Positions 29,236 through 38,254 of a DNA stretch of 64,000 bases are shown one piece after another. The notes below the pieces were generated by a model. That model was not told the origin of the DNA and searched no databases. It worked only from the letters and a program-made list of their open reading frames with translations. The DNA is from Nocardiopsis terrae. GTDB lineage: Bacteria; Actinomycetota; Actinomycetes; Streptosporangiales; Streptosporangiaceae. Where the stretch lies: positions 325,415 through 389,414 of the forward strand of contig NZ_BMXJ01000005.1 in NCBI RefSeq assembly GCF_014651695.1, in the 5' to 3' direction. Position 1 is the stretch's first letter. Every line of letters starts with the position of its first letter. The position numbers were made by a program, and so were the translations under genes.

Positions 29236-30735
29236 TTAGGCCTCGCCGCCCGCGAGCTTCTCGCGGAGAGCGGCCAGCGCCTCGTCAGAGGCGAGCGCAC
29301 CGCTGGTGGACTCGGAGCTGGCCGACGAACCGCCGGTGCTCTGACCGCCACCGGTCTGGTCGTCCTCTTCCTCCTCCGGAGCAGGCGCGTTGGCGGCGTC
29401 GGCCTCGGCCGCCAGCGCCTCCTCGACCTGCTTGCGGTGAGCCTCGAAACGAGCCTGCGCCTCGGCGTAGCTGCGCTCCCACTCGTCCCGCTGAGCCTCG
29501 AAGCCCTCGAGCCACTCGCCGCTCTCGGGGTCGAAGCCCTCGGGGTACTTGTAGTTGCCCTGCTCGTCGTAGTCCGCGGCCATGCCGTACAGGGTGGGGT
29601 CGAAGTCCACCTGGTCGGGCGAGACGCTCTCGTTGGCCTGCTTCAGCGAGAGGCTGATACGACGGCGGTCGAGGTCGATGTCGATGATCTTGACGAAGAT
29701 CTCGGTGCCGACCTGGACGACCTGCTCGGGCACCTCGACGTGGCGCTCGGCCAGCTCGGAGATGTGGACCAGGCCCTCGATGCCCTCCTCGACACGCACG
29801 AACGCACCGAACGGAACCAGCTTGGTGACCTTGCCGGGAACGACCTGGCCGATCTGGTGGGTCCGGGCGAACTGCTGCCACGGGTCTTCCTGGGTCGCCT
29901 TGAGCGACAGGGAGACGCGCTCGCGCTCCATGTCCACGTCGAGAACCTCGACGGTGACCTCCTGGCCGACCTCGACAACCTCGCTCGGGTGGTCGATGTG
30001 CTTCCAGGAGAGCTCGGAGACGTGCACCAGGCCGTCGACGCCGCCCAGGTCCACGAAGGCACCGAAGTTGACGATCGAGGAGACGACGCCCTTGCGGATC
30101 TGACCCTTCTGGAGGGTGTTGAGGAACGTCTGGCGAACCTCGGACTGGGTCTGCTCCAGCCAGGCGCGACGGGACAGGACCACGTTGTTGCGGTTCTTGT
30201 CCAGCTCGATGATCTTCGCTTCGAGCTCGCGGCCGACGTAGGGCTGCAGGTCGCGCACACGGCGCATCTCGACCAGCGATGCGGGCAGGAAGCCGCGCAG
30301 GCCGATGTCGAGGATGAGGCCGCCCTTGACGACCTCGATGACGGTGCCGGTGACGACGCCGTCCTCTTCCTTGATCTTCTCGATCGTGCCCCAGGCACGC
30401 TCGTACTGAGCGCGCTTCTTGGACAGGATCAGACGGCCTTCCTTGTCCTCCTTCTGGAGAACGAGGGCTTCGACCTGGTCGCCGACAGCAACGACCTCAC
30501 CGGGGTCGACGTCGTGCTTGATCGACAGTTCCCGGGAGGGGATCACACCCTCGGTCTTGTAGCCGATGTCGAGCAAGACCTCGTCTCGATCGACCTTCAC
30601 GATGGTGCCCTCGACAATGTCACCGTCGTTGAAGTACTTGATGGTCTCGTCGATCGCCGCGAGGAAGGCTTCCTCGGACCCGATGTCGTTGACCGCTACC
30701 TGGGGTGTCGAGGTGGCCTCGGTGCTGCTCGTCAT
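29236..30735 (-). CDS. rpsA: 30S ribosomal protein S1
   Basis: 499 residues, the four-S1-domain actinobacterial form. S1 repeats at about 36-105, 123-188, 209-277 and 294-363, each with the GxIVxGTIVKVDRDEVLLDIG or FGAFVDLGGVDGLVHVSEL pattern. The last 120 residues are acidic, glutamine/alanine-rich and probably disordered; that region varies between species. S1 unfolds and docks mRNA on the 30S subunit. Preceded by a consensus promoter at 30958-30986 and a ~215-base leader, which is usual for autogenously regulated S1. Confidence 0.97.
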   Translation of the reverse strand: MTSSTEATSTPQVAVNDIGSEEAFLAAIDETIKYFNDGDIVEGTIVKVDRDEVLLDIGYKTEGVIPSRELSIKHDVDPGEVVAVGDQVEALVLQKEDKEGRLILSKKRAQYERAWGTIEKIKEEDGVVTGTVIEVVKGGLILDIGLRGFLPASLVEMRRVRDLQPYVGRELEAKIIELDKNRNNVVLSRRAWLEQTQSEVRQTFLNTLQKGQIRKGVVSSIVNFGAFVDLGGVDGLVHVSELSWKHIDHPSEVVEVGQEVTVEVLDVDMERERVSLSLKATQEDPWQQFARTHQIGQVVPGKVTKLVPFGAFVRVEEGIEGLVHISELAERHVEVPEQVVQVGTEIFVKIIDIDLDRRRISLSLKQANESVSPDQVDFDPTLYGMAADYDEQGNYKYPEGFDPESGEWLEGFEAQRDEWERSYAEAQARFEAHRKQVEEALAAEADAANAPAPEEEEDDQTGGGQSTGGSSASSESTSGALASDEALAALREKLAGGEA

Positions 30736-31195
30736 TTGTGGGTGGACTCCGGATACGGACAGGTTCAGGAAATGGGCACGCCGCAGGTTCGAGCCCGTCG
30801 ATCCGCCGTCCAGAAGTAAGAAGCGAGAGTCACATAACGGAACGAGCCGTCCGTGACCGCCAGCCGCCGGGTCCAGAGTGGAGACCGAAGCGGTGCAACC
30901 CTCCTGCCTCCTACACGGAGACAGCAGACGCCCGCACGAACCCACAACGCTAACGTCAGAATATGAGACAAGGGCGTCCTGGTCAATCGGAACCCAGGGC
31001 CGCCAACCCGACGAAGGCCGTAATGGCCGCAATTTACCCGAGCATGCCAGGGAAGATCAACTAGGTCCCCGCCCATGTCCGACAGGGCCTACCGCCCCGC
31101 ACACCCCTCCCCGGCGGGGCCGGTCGGGGACGTCCGGAAAAAAGTCGGCCGGAGGCGGCCCGACCGCCACCCGACAGCCCCCGGAAGGCCCCGCG
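30736..31195. other. rpsA leader and upstream region
   Basis: 460 bases without a gene: a long 5' leader from about 30951 down to the rpsA ATG, the promoter at 30958-30986, and ~200 bases beyond to the arfB stop. S1 binds its own leader in proteobacteria; the leader length here would allow something similar, which is inference. Confidence 0.6.
30958..30986 (-). promoter_or_regulatory. Sigma-70-type promoter of rpsA
   Basis: Minus strand TTGACC, 17-base spacer, TATTCT. The -35 hexamer occupies 30981-30986 and the -10 occupies 30958-30963. It gives a predicted start near 30951, about 215 bases before the rpsA ATG. Both hexamers match the principal HrdB/SigA consensus well and the spacing is optimal. 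Confidence 0.75.
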
Positions 31196-31648
31196 TCAGT
31201 CCGTCGGAGGGCGCGCACGGGTCTTCTTGACGTCACTCCGACGACGCTTGGCCTCCAAGCGGCGCCGCTTCGCCGACCGGCTCGGCCTCGTCCTGCGGCG
31301 CTCCGGCGGCGGGGGCTCGATCGCCTCCGCCAACACCCGGGCCAGGCGCTCACGCGCCTCCACCCGGTTGCGGACCTGGGAACGGTGCGTCTGCACCGAC
31401 ACCGTCAACACCCCGCCCACCAGGCGACCCGCCAGACGCTCCAGGGCACGCGCACGCCGCGTCGCCCCCAAAGCCCTGCAGGAGGCCACGTCCAACGACA
31501 GCGACACCCGGGTGTCCGAGGTGTTGACGTGCTGCCCGCCCGGCCCCGAGGACCGTGAGAACCGCCACGTCAACGCGTCAGCGGGAACGGTCACGGGCCC
31601 CACGGCCAAACCACCCGCGGTCTCTTCCTGCCCCGTCACCGTTCCCAC
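31196..31648 (-). CDS. arfB: Ribosome-rescue peptidyl-tRNA hydrolase, ArfB/ICT1-like
   Basis: 150 residues. The release-factor GGQ motif SGPGGQHVNTSDTRV (about residues 33-47) hydrolyses peptidyl-tRNA, and a strongly basic C-terminal tail (SRSAKRRRLEAKRRRSDVKK) should enter the empty mRNA channel of stalled ribosomes. That is the diagnostic ArfB layout. Start ATG 31648 or GTG three codons later. Lies just downstream of polA on the same strand. Confidence 0.93.
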   Translation of the reverse strand: MGTVTGQEETAGGLAVGPVTVPADALTWRFSRSSGPGGQHVNTSDTRVSLSLDVASCRALGATRRARALERLAGRLVGGVLTVSVQTHRSQVRNRVEARERLARVLAEAIEPPPPERRRTRPSRSAKRRRLEAKRRRSDVKKTRARPPTD

Positions 31649-31669
31649 CTCCGTTTTCGTCGCCGTCGC

Positions 31670-34432
31670 CTAGTGCGCGGCGTCGTGCCAGTTCTGTCCG
31701 CTGCCGACCGAGACGCCCAGCGGAACACGCAGAGCATAGGCCGAGCCCATCTCGTGCGTCACGAGGTTTTCCACCGCCTCGCGCTCACCCGGCGCGACCT
31801 CCACCACGAGCTCGTCGTGCACCTGCAGCAGTACCCGGGAGCCGTACCCGCCCTCGGTGAGCGCCGCGTCCACCTGGAGCATCGCCACCTTGATGATGTC
31901 AGCCGCCGACCCCTGGATCGGAGCGTTGAGCGCCATCCGCTCCGCCATCTCCCGACGCTGACGGTTGTCACTCGTCAGGTCCGGCAGGTACCGGCGCCGC
32001 CCCAGGATCGTCTCCGTGTACCCCACCTTCCGGGCCTCGTCCACGACCGCGTTCAGGTAGTCACGCACCCCGCCGAAACTCGCGAAGTAGTCCTCCATCA
32101 GCTTCTTCGCCTCGTCCGGGGCCACCCCCAGCTGCTGGGACAGCCCGTAGGCGCTCAACCCGTACGCCAACCCGTAGCTCATCGCCTTGATCCGGGAGCG
32201 CGCCTCACCGTCGACCTCGTCCACCGCGACGCCGAACACCTGGGCCGCCATCTGCGCGTGGAAGTCGTACCCGCTGTTGAACGCGTCGATCAGCGCCTGC
32301 TCCCCCGACAGGTGGGCCATGATGCGCAGCTCGATCTGGCTGTAGTCCGCCGTCAACAGCTCCTCGAAGCCCTCACCCACCACGAAAGCCCGCCGGATCC
32401 GCCGCCCCACGTCCGTACGCACCGGGATGTTCTGCAGGTTCGGCTCGGTGGAACTGAGCCGCCCCGTCGCCGCCACCGTCTGGTTGAACGTGGTGTGGAT
32501 GCGTTCGTCGTCCGCGACCGTCTTGATCAGACCCTCGACCGTGGTGCGCAGCTTCGTCTGGTCCCGGTGGTGCAACAGCACACCCGGCAGCTCGTTGTCG
32601 GTCTGCGTGGCCAGCCACGCCAACGCGTCCGCGTCGGTCGTGTACCCCGTCTTGATCTTCTTCGTCCTCGGCAGCTGAAGATCCTCGAACAGCACCTGCT
32701 GCAGCTGCTTGGGCGAGCCCAGGTTGAACTCCCGCCCCACGACCTCGTGCGCACGCTCCACCGCACCGCGCGCAGCAGCGGCGAACTCCCCCTGCAGACC
32801 CTCCAGGTACCCGCGGTCCGCGGCGATCCCGGCCCGCTCCATCCTGGCCAGCACGTCCACCAACGGCAGTTCCACCCCGTGCAGCAGATGGGTACCGCCC
32901 CGCTTGTCCAGCTCGGCGGCCAGCACCCCGGCCAGGTCCCGGGTGGCCGCGGCCCGCACCGCCAGCCCGCGGCCGCGCCCGCTCTCACCCTCCCCGCCCA
33001 GGTCCAGGGCCATCTGGGCGCCGTCGGTGTCCTCCTCCAGCTCCCGCCCCAGGTACTTGCGGCACAGGTCCGCCAGGTCGAACCTTCGCTGCCCCGGCTG
33101 CACCAGGTACGCCGCCAGAGCGGTGTCGCTGACCACCCCGCCCAGCGTCCAACCGTGCGCGCCCAGAGCCAACAGCACACCCTTGTACTCGTGCACCGCC
33201 TTGGGCCGTTCCGGGTCGGCCAGGAAGGCCGCCAGCGCCTCGGTGTCGGCCGCGTCCAACAGGACGGGGTCGACGAACAGGGCGTTTCCGCCCGGCACGG
33301 TGACCGCCAGCGCGTCCACCCGCCCGGTGCCCCGGCCCCAGGTGCCGTCGACGGCCACCCCGGCCGGGGCCTCCTCCGTGAGCCCCTCGGCGGCGGCGTG
33401 CTCGGTGAGCCAGGCGGCAACCTGACCCGTTCGGGCGACCGTCACCTCCACCGCGAAGCCCTCGGCGGCCCCGCCCGCCGACTCCTCCGCCGCGCCGCCC
33501 TCGCCCGCGCGGATCGCCGCGTACAGGCGCTCACGCAGGTTGGAGGCGAACTCCAGGTTGTCGAAGAGCGCGTCGATACCCGCCCGGTCCGCCTCACCCA
33601 ACCCCAGCTCGGCCACAGCGGCGTCCAGTTCCACGTCGGTGGCCAACCGGTTCAGCCGCTGGTTGCGCAGCACGTCGTCCAGGTGGTCGCGGAAACTCTG
33701 CCCGGCCTTGCCCGGAACCTCGTCCGCCCGGGCCACCAGCTCGTCCAACGACCCGAACTTCGTGATCCACTTGGCCGCGGTCTTGGGGCCCACACCCGGC
33801 ACCCCCGGAAGGTTGTCGGCCTTCTCCCCCACCAACGCCGCCAGATCGCGGTACCGCTCCGGGGTGACGCCGTACTTGTCCTGGACCGCGGCCGGGTCCA
33901 TCCGGCGCAGGTCCGACAGGCTCTTACCGGGGTAGAGCACCGTGCAGTCCTCGGTCACCAACTGGAAGGCGTCCCGGTCACCGGAGGCGATCAACACCTC
34001 CATACCCGCCTGACCGCCCTGGTGCGCGAGCGTGGCGATCACGTCATCGGCCTCGAAACCGGGCGCCGAGAGATTCGTGACCCCGATCAACCGCATCAGG
34101 TCCTGGGTCAGCGGCACCTGCGAGGGGAACTCGGGCGGGGTCTCCGAACGGCCCCCCTTGTACTCGTCGTACTCCTCGTGCCGGAACGTGGGGCCCGACA
34201 GGTCCCACGCCACCGCCACATGCGTCGGCTCCTCCTCACGCAACAACTTCACCAGCATCGACGCGAAGCCGTAGACGGCGTTGGTGGACTGCCCGGTACT
34301 GGTACCGAACTTCTCCACCGGCAGCGCGAAGAACGCGCGGAAGGCCATCGAATGGCCGTCCAGGAGGAGTAGGCGGGGGCGCCCGCCGCCGGCCTGGGAT
34401 GTCTGTTCGGGGGTCTCTCGCTTGGTCACCAC
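31670..34432 (-). CDS. polA: DNA polymerase I
   Basis: About 920 residues. The 5'-3' exonuclease (first ~300 residues) begins LLLLDGHSMAFRAFFAL and carries its metal-binding acids (VAWDLS, DADDVIATLA). The middle 3'-5' exonuclease-like domain has lost the proofreading DxE pair (VAVDGTWG where FDTE is expected), the usual actinobacterial state. The polymerase domain is intact: motif A TADYSQIELRIMAHLSG, O-helix RSRIKAMSYGLAYGLS and motif C LQVHDELVVE. Start is GTG 34432 (an adjacent GTG also possible); the open frame extends ~30 codons further without homology. Divergent from the thioesterase at 34549. Confidence 0.97.
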   Translation of the reverse strand: MVTKRETPEQTSQAGGGRPRLLLLDGHSMAFRAFFALPVEKFGTSTGQSTNAVYGFASMLVKLLREEEPTHVAVAWDLSGPTFRHEEYDEYKGGRSETPPEFPSQVPLTQDLMRLIGVTNLSAPGFEADDVIATLAHQGGQAGMEVLIASGDRDAFQLVTEDCTVLYPGKSLSDLRRMDPAAVQDKYGVTPERYRDLAALVGEKADNLPGVPGVGPKTAAKWITKFGSLDELVARADEVPGKAGQSFRDHLDDVLRNQRLNRLATDVELDAAVAELGLGEADRAGIDALFDNLEFASNLRERLYAAIRAGEGGAAEESAGGAAEGFAVEVTVARTGQVAAWLTEHAAAEGLTEEAPAGVAVDGTWGRGTGRVDALAVTVPGGNALFVDPVLLDAADTEALAAFLADPERPKAVHEYKGVLLALGAHGWTLGGVVSDTALAAYLVQPGQRRFDLADLCRKYLGRELEEDTDGAQMALDLGGEGESGRGRGLAVRAAATRDLAGVLAAELDKRGGTHLLHGVELPLVDVLARMERAGIAADRGYLEGLQGEFAAAARGAVERAHEVVGREFNLGSPKQLQQVLFEDLQLPRTKKIKTGYTTDADALAWLATQTDNELPGVLLHHRDQTKLRTTVEGLIKTVADDERIHTTFNQTVAATGRLSSTEPNLQNIPVRTDVGRRIRRAFVVGEGFEELLTADYSQIELRIMAHLSGEQALIDAFNSGYDFHAQMAAQVFGVAVDEVDGEARSRIKAMSYGLAYGLSAYGLSQQLGVAPDEAKKLMEDYFASFGGVRDYLNAVVDEARKVGYTETILGRRRYLPDLTSDNRQRREMAERMALNAPIQGSAADIIKVAMLQVDAALTEGGYGSRVLLQVHDELVVEVAPGEREAVENLVTHEMGSAYALRVPLGVSVGSGQNWHDAAH

Positions 34433-34548
34433 AGAACGAATCCTAGGATGCGCTACGGACAGCCCGCGGCCACCACCACGGGAACACCGCCCTGCCCTGC
34501 CCGGTTCGACCGGATACGGGCCCACCTGACCGGATCGGAAGGCACATC

Positions 34549-34977
34549 ATGACCACAGACGCCGACACGCTGCGCGAACTCCTCGACTCCGGAGCACTCG
34601 TCGGCGGACTGGGCAAGCACATGGGCATCGAGATCACCGAGGCCTCCCCCGAACGCGTCGTGGGCCGCATGCCGGTCGAAGGCAACCGCCAACCCTTCGG
34701 ACTCCTCCACGGCGGCGCCTCCTGCGTTCTCGCCGAGTCCCTGGGCTCCATCGGCTCCACCGTCCACGCCCAACAGTTCGGCCGCATCGCCGTGGGCATC
34801 GAGATCAACGCGACCCACCACCGGTCCGCCACCGAAGGCCACGTCACCGGGGTCGCCACACCCGTCCACCTGGGCCGCACCCTCGCCACCTGGGACATCA
34901 CCATCACCGACGACAACGGCAGGAAGGTGTGCACCTCCAGGCTCACCTGCATGCTGCGCGACGCGCCCCAGAGCTGA
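34549..34977 (+). CDS. Hotdog thioesterase, PaaI/YdiI-like
   Basis: 142 residues. Single hotdog domain of the PaaI family: GKHMGIEITEASPERVVGRM, the active-site helix FGLLHGGASCVLAESLGSIG with the catalytic His-Gly-Gly, then GIEINATHHRSATEGHVTG and GRTLATWDITITDD. Hydrolyses acyl- or aryl-CoA (for example menaquinone precursor or phenylacetyl-CoA), exact substrate unknown. Divergent from polA with ~115 bases between. Confidence 0.92.
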   Translation: MTTDADTLRELLDSGALVGGLGKHMGIEITEASPERVVGRMPVEGNRQPFGLLHGGASCVLAESLGSIGSTVHAQQFGRIAVGIEINATHHRSATEGHVTGVATPVHLGRTLATWDITITDDNGRKVCTSRLTCMLRDAPQS

Positions 34978-35390
34978 CCCCGGACCGCGCCGCGAAACAC
35001 AAGCGCCACTACAACACCAAACGCACCACAGCTACGCTCAGCCCGGCCGACCAGCACCGAAGCCCACCAGCACGCCCGGGAGCTCGACGGCCGGGCCCCG
35101 CTGTGCCCGCCTCCTGCGACAGATTGCTGCCGACCGTGCACTAGCAGCACTCATTCGTCCAAACAACCGGCCGAAAAGCCTCGCCATGACCACAGCTTCA
35201 TAACAGCACAGAGGCGAGTTGGCACCAACGCCCCTCTACCACTTCCCGGAACGGAACTTCCGTGATTAAGCTCCGCTAACGCTCCTGATTAAGTCATGCC
35301 ACACATCACGGGCATCAGGGAAGCACCAGCACCAACGACACGGCTGCACCGCACAGCGTGCAACGCCGGTTGAACGGAGTGACCACGATC
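34978..35390. other. Upstream region of the first Liv-type binding-protein gene
   Basis: About 410 bases without a gene. It holds two short perfect palindromes, GTTGGCACCAAC (35218-35229) and ACGGAACTTCCGT (35251-35263), and a direct repeat TGATTAAG (35263-35270 and 35286-35293). These are candidate operators for the binding-protein gene at 35391. Confidence 0.5.
35218..35229. promoter_or_regulatory. 12-bp palindrome upstream of the SBP gene
   Basis: GTTGGCACCAAC is a perfect palindrome about 160 bases upstream of the ATG at 35391. Followed 22 bases later by ACGGAACTTCCGT (palindrome with a central C) and two TGATTAAG copies. Likely operator cluster; the binding protein is unknown. Confidence 0.45.
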
Positions 35391-36650
35391 ATGGCAAGCA
35401 AGAAGGTCCTAGGACTCACTGCCGCAACCGCGGCCCTCGTAATGGGACTGACCGCGTGTGGCAACGGCGGTGGCGACAACGGCGGCGACGGCGGCGACAA
35501 CGGGGCAGCCGAGGAGTTCAACTTCGGCATCCTCTACCCGCAGACCGGCGCCCTCGCCTTCCTCGGCCCGCCCCAGATCAGCGCGGCCAAGTACGCGATC
35601 GACGAGATCAACGCCGCCGGCGGCATCCTCGGCACCGAGGTCCCCGCCATCACCGAAGGCGACGAGGCCGGCGACAGCGCCCAGGCCAACGAGGCCGCCA
35701 ACAGCCTCGTCTCCTCCGGCGTCAACGCCGTCATCGGCGCCGCCGCCTCCGGCATGACCCAGGCGAGCTACGACACCATCACCTCCGCCGAGACCGTCCA
35801 GTGCTCCGGGTCCAACACCGCACCCGACCTGACCAACATCGACGACGGCGGCTACTACTTCCGCACCGCACCCAGCGACCTCCTCTCCGGCCCCGTCCTC
35901 GCCCGACAGATGGTCGAGGAGGACGGCCACGTCGACATCGCCATCATCGCCCGAGCCGACGACTACGGCGACGGCTACCTCGGCGCCGTCGAGGCCGAGG
36001 TCGAAGCCCTCGGTGCCAGCGTCACCACCACCGAGACCTACGACCCCGACTCCACCAACTTCGACTCGGTGATCAACTCCGTCACCAGCGAGGACCCCGA
36101 CGCGATCGCCCTCATCTCCTTCCAGGAGGGCGCCCAGGTCATCGCCGAACTCATCGAAGCCGGTGTCGAGGGCGACCAGCTCTACATCACCGACGGCCTC
36201 AACGACCCCGAACTCGGCAAAACCGTCAACGAGGACGACCCCGACGTCATCAACGGCGTCACCGGAGTCGCCCCCGGCGCGGACAACCCCGAGTTCAACG
36301 AGGGCCTGCGCGAGTTCGACCCCGAGCTCGAGGTCTTCCAGTTCTCCCCGCAGGTCTTCGACTGCGTCACCGCCATCGCCCTGGCGGCCGAGTCCGCCGG
36401 CTCCGTCGAAGCCTCCGACTACGTCGAGCACCTGCCCGAGATCAGCCGCCCCGAAGGCACCGAGTGCTCCAGCTTCGAGGAGTGCCGCGACCTCCTGGAG
36501 CAGGACGAGGCCATCGACTTCCAGGGCACCAGCGGAAACATCGACTTCGACGACAACGGCGACCCCACCTCCGCCACCTTCCAGGTCTTCCACTTCGGCG
36601 AGGAGGGCCACGAAACCCTCGGCTTCGAGGAGTACTCCGTCAACGAGTAA
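35391..36650 (+). CDS. Liv-type ABC transporter substrate-binding lipoprotein (paralog 1)
   Basis: 419 residues. Signal peptide with lipobox ending at Cys23 (LTACG), so lipid-anchored outside the cell. The mature part is a type I periplasmic-binding fold (Peripla_BP_6-like): FGILYPQTGALAFLGPPQIS at the N-lobe start, VNAVIGAAASGMTQASYDTI, YYFRTAPSDLLSGP and ITDGLNDPELGK in the hinge region. Four cysteines (VQCSG, FDCVT, ECSSFEECRD) are conserved with paralog 2 and probably form disulfides. Ligand may be a branched-chain amino acid or an amide such as urea; Liv family membership alone does not decide. Terminator at 36723-36756. It faces the livHMGF operon convergently. ATG preceded by a GGAG 11 bases away. 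Confidence 0.9.
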   Translation: MASKKVLGLTAATAALVMGLTACGNGGGDNGGDGGDNGAAEEFNFGILYPQTGALAFLGPPQISAAKYAIDEINAAGGILGTEVPAITEGDEAGDSAQANEAANSLVSSGVNAVIGAAASGMTQASYDTITSAETVQCSGSNTAPDLTNIDDGGYYFRTAPSDLLSGPVLARQMVEEDGHVDIAIIARADDYGDGYLGAVEAEVEALGASVTTTETYDPDSTNFDSVINSVTSEDPDAIALISFQEGAQVIAELIEAGVEGDQLYITDGLNDPELGKTVNEDDPDVINGVTGVAPGADNPEFNEGLREFDPELEVFQFSPQVFDCVTAIALAAESAGSVEASDYVEHLPEISRPEGTECSSFEECRDLLEQDEAIDFQGTSGNIDFDDNGDPTSATFQVFHFGEEGHETLGFEEYSVNE

Positions 36651-36951
36651 CACCGTCACCACCAGAGAACACCACGTTCCCCGGTAGGAGACACCGTCAG
36701 CGGCACACACCGCACACACCGTCCGGGGGTGCGGGGCACACGCCCCGCACCCCCGGCTCTGTGCGCACCACACCACGGCGGGCCCACCGCCCCGGCACGG
36801 CCGCACCCCGCGCGCCGTGCCTCGTCATATACACACCGAACAACACACCACGGCCCCGAACCGGCCCCGGCCGCCACCCGTGCACCCCCTCCCCCGACAC
36901 CCGTCCACCGCCCCCTGCACCGGGCACCTCCCGAACGGACCCGCCACAACC
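36651..36951. other. Spacer between the tandem binding-protein genes
   Basis: 301 bases: a strong terminator (36723-36756) and a very C-rich run up to the second ATG. No promoter consensus is obvious before paralog 2. Confidence 0.6.
36723..36756 (+). terminator. Terminator after binding-protein paralog 1
   Basis: Perfect 15-bp stem CCGGGGGTGCGGGGC with its complement around an ACAC loop. Ends transcription of paralog 1 before paralog 2. Confidence 0.85.
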
Positions 36952-38181
36952 ATGCCAACCCACAAGGCCCTGACCCTGACCGCGGCCGCCCTCACACTCA
37001 CACTCACCCTCACCGCCTGCGGAGAGGGCAACGGCACCGACCCCGACGACAACACCTTCACCTACGGCCTCCTCTACCCCCAGAGCGGCTCCCTCGCCTT
37101 CCTCGCCCCGCCCCAGATAGCAGCGGTCGAATACGCGATCTCCGAGATCAACGCCGCCGGCGGCATCCTCGGCACCGAGGTCCCCCCGCCCCGCGAAGCC
37201 GACGAGGCCGGCGACAGCGCCCGGGCCAACGAGGCCGCCAACACCCTCGTCTCCTCCGGCGTCAACGCCGTCATCGGCGCCGCCGCCTCCGCCATGACCC
37301 AGGCCAGCTACGACACCATCACCAGCAGCCGAACCGTCCAGTGCTCCGGGACCAACACCTCACCCGAACTGAGCAACATCGACGACGGCGGCTACTACTT
37401 CCGCACCGCACCCAGCGACCTGCTCGCCGGCCCCGTCCTCGCCCGACAGATCATCGGCGACGGCCACAACGACATCGCCGTCATCGCCCGTGCCGACGAC
37501 TACGGAACCGGCTACCTCAACGCCGTCCAGGCCGAACTCACCGCCATGGGCGCCAACGTCACCATCACCGAGACCTACGACCCCGACGCCACCAACTTCG
37601 GCGCCGTCATCAGCTCCGTCGCCACCGTCAACCCCGACGCCGTCACCCTCATCTCCTTCCAGGAGGGCACCCAACTCATGGCCGCCCTCCTCGAAAGCGG
37701 ACTCGAAAGCCAGTTCTACCTCACCGACGGCCTCAACGACCCCGAACTCGGCACCACCCTCGGCGCCGCCTCCTCCGACGCCATCAACGGCACCACCGGA
37801 GTCGCCCCCAGCGCCGACAACCCCGAGTTCAACGACGGCCTGCGCCAGTTCGACCCCGAACTCGAGGTCTTCCAGTTCGCCCCGCAGGTCTTCGACTGCG
37901 TCACCGCCGTCGCCCTCGCCGCGGAATCCGCCGGATCCACCACCCCCGCCGACTACGTCGAACACCTGCCCGAGATCAGCCGCCCCGAAGGCACCGAATG
38001 CTCCACCTTCGAGGAGTGCCGCGACCTCCTCGACCAGAACCAGAGCATCGACTACCAGGGCACCAGCGGCAACATCGACTTCGACGACAACGGCGACCCC
38101 ACCTCCGCCACCTTCGAGATCTTCCACTTCGGCCCCGACGGCTACGAAATCCTCGACTACGTCGAGTACACCACCGGCTGA
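36952..38181 (+). CDS. Liv-type ABC transporter substrate-binding lipoprotein (paralog 2)
   Basis: 409 residues. Duplicate of the preceding gene: same lipobox position (Cys23), same motif order (FTYGLLYPQSGSLAFLAPPQI, VNAVIGAAASAMTQASYDTI, FYLTDGLNDPELGTTL) and the same four cysteines, with most substitutions in surface and loop positions. Slightly shorter signal linker. It probably supplies the same permease with a different ligand preference. Weak ribosome site (GGAC). The convergent terminator at 38212-38240 separates it from livF. Confidence 0.9.
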   Translation: MPTHKALTLTAAALTLTLTLTACGEGNGTDPDDNTFTYGLLYPQSGSLAFLAPPQIAAVEYAISEINAAGGILGTEVPPPREADEAGDSARANEAANTLVSSGVNAVIGAAASAMTQASYDTITSSRTVQCSGTNTSPELSNIDDGGYYFRTAPSDLLAGPVLARQIIGDGHNDIAVIARADDYGTGYLNAVQAELTAMGANVTITETYDPDATNFGAVISSVATVNPDAVTLISFQEGTQLMAALLESGLESQFYLTDGLNDPELGTTLGAASSDAINGTTGVAPSADNPEFNDGLRQFDPELEVFQFAPQVFDCVTAVALAAESAGSTTPADYVEHLPEISRPEGTECSTFEECRDLLDQNQSIDYQGTSGNIDFDDNGDPTSATFEIFHFGPDGYEILDYVEYTTG

Positions 38182-38211
38182 CCCCCCGGCCCGGGACCAG
38201 AACACGACGAA

Positions 38212-38240
38212 GGGGGCGAGGCCCCACGGGCCCCGCCCCC
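38212..38240. terminator. Bidirectional terminator between binding-protein gene and livF
   Basis: GGGGGCGAGGCCC pairs with GGGCCCCGCCCCC with one A.C mismatch across a CAC loop, between convergent stops at 38181 and 38255. Confidence 0.75.
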
Positions 38241-38254
38241 GACACACACCCGGA

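Noticed and set aside
36952..38181. Treating the second binding-protein gene as a pseudogene copy
   Set aside because: Intact frame, lipobox and all four cysteines; clearly functional.
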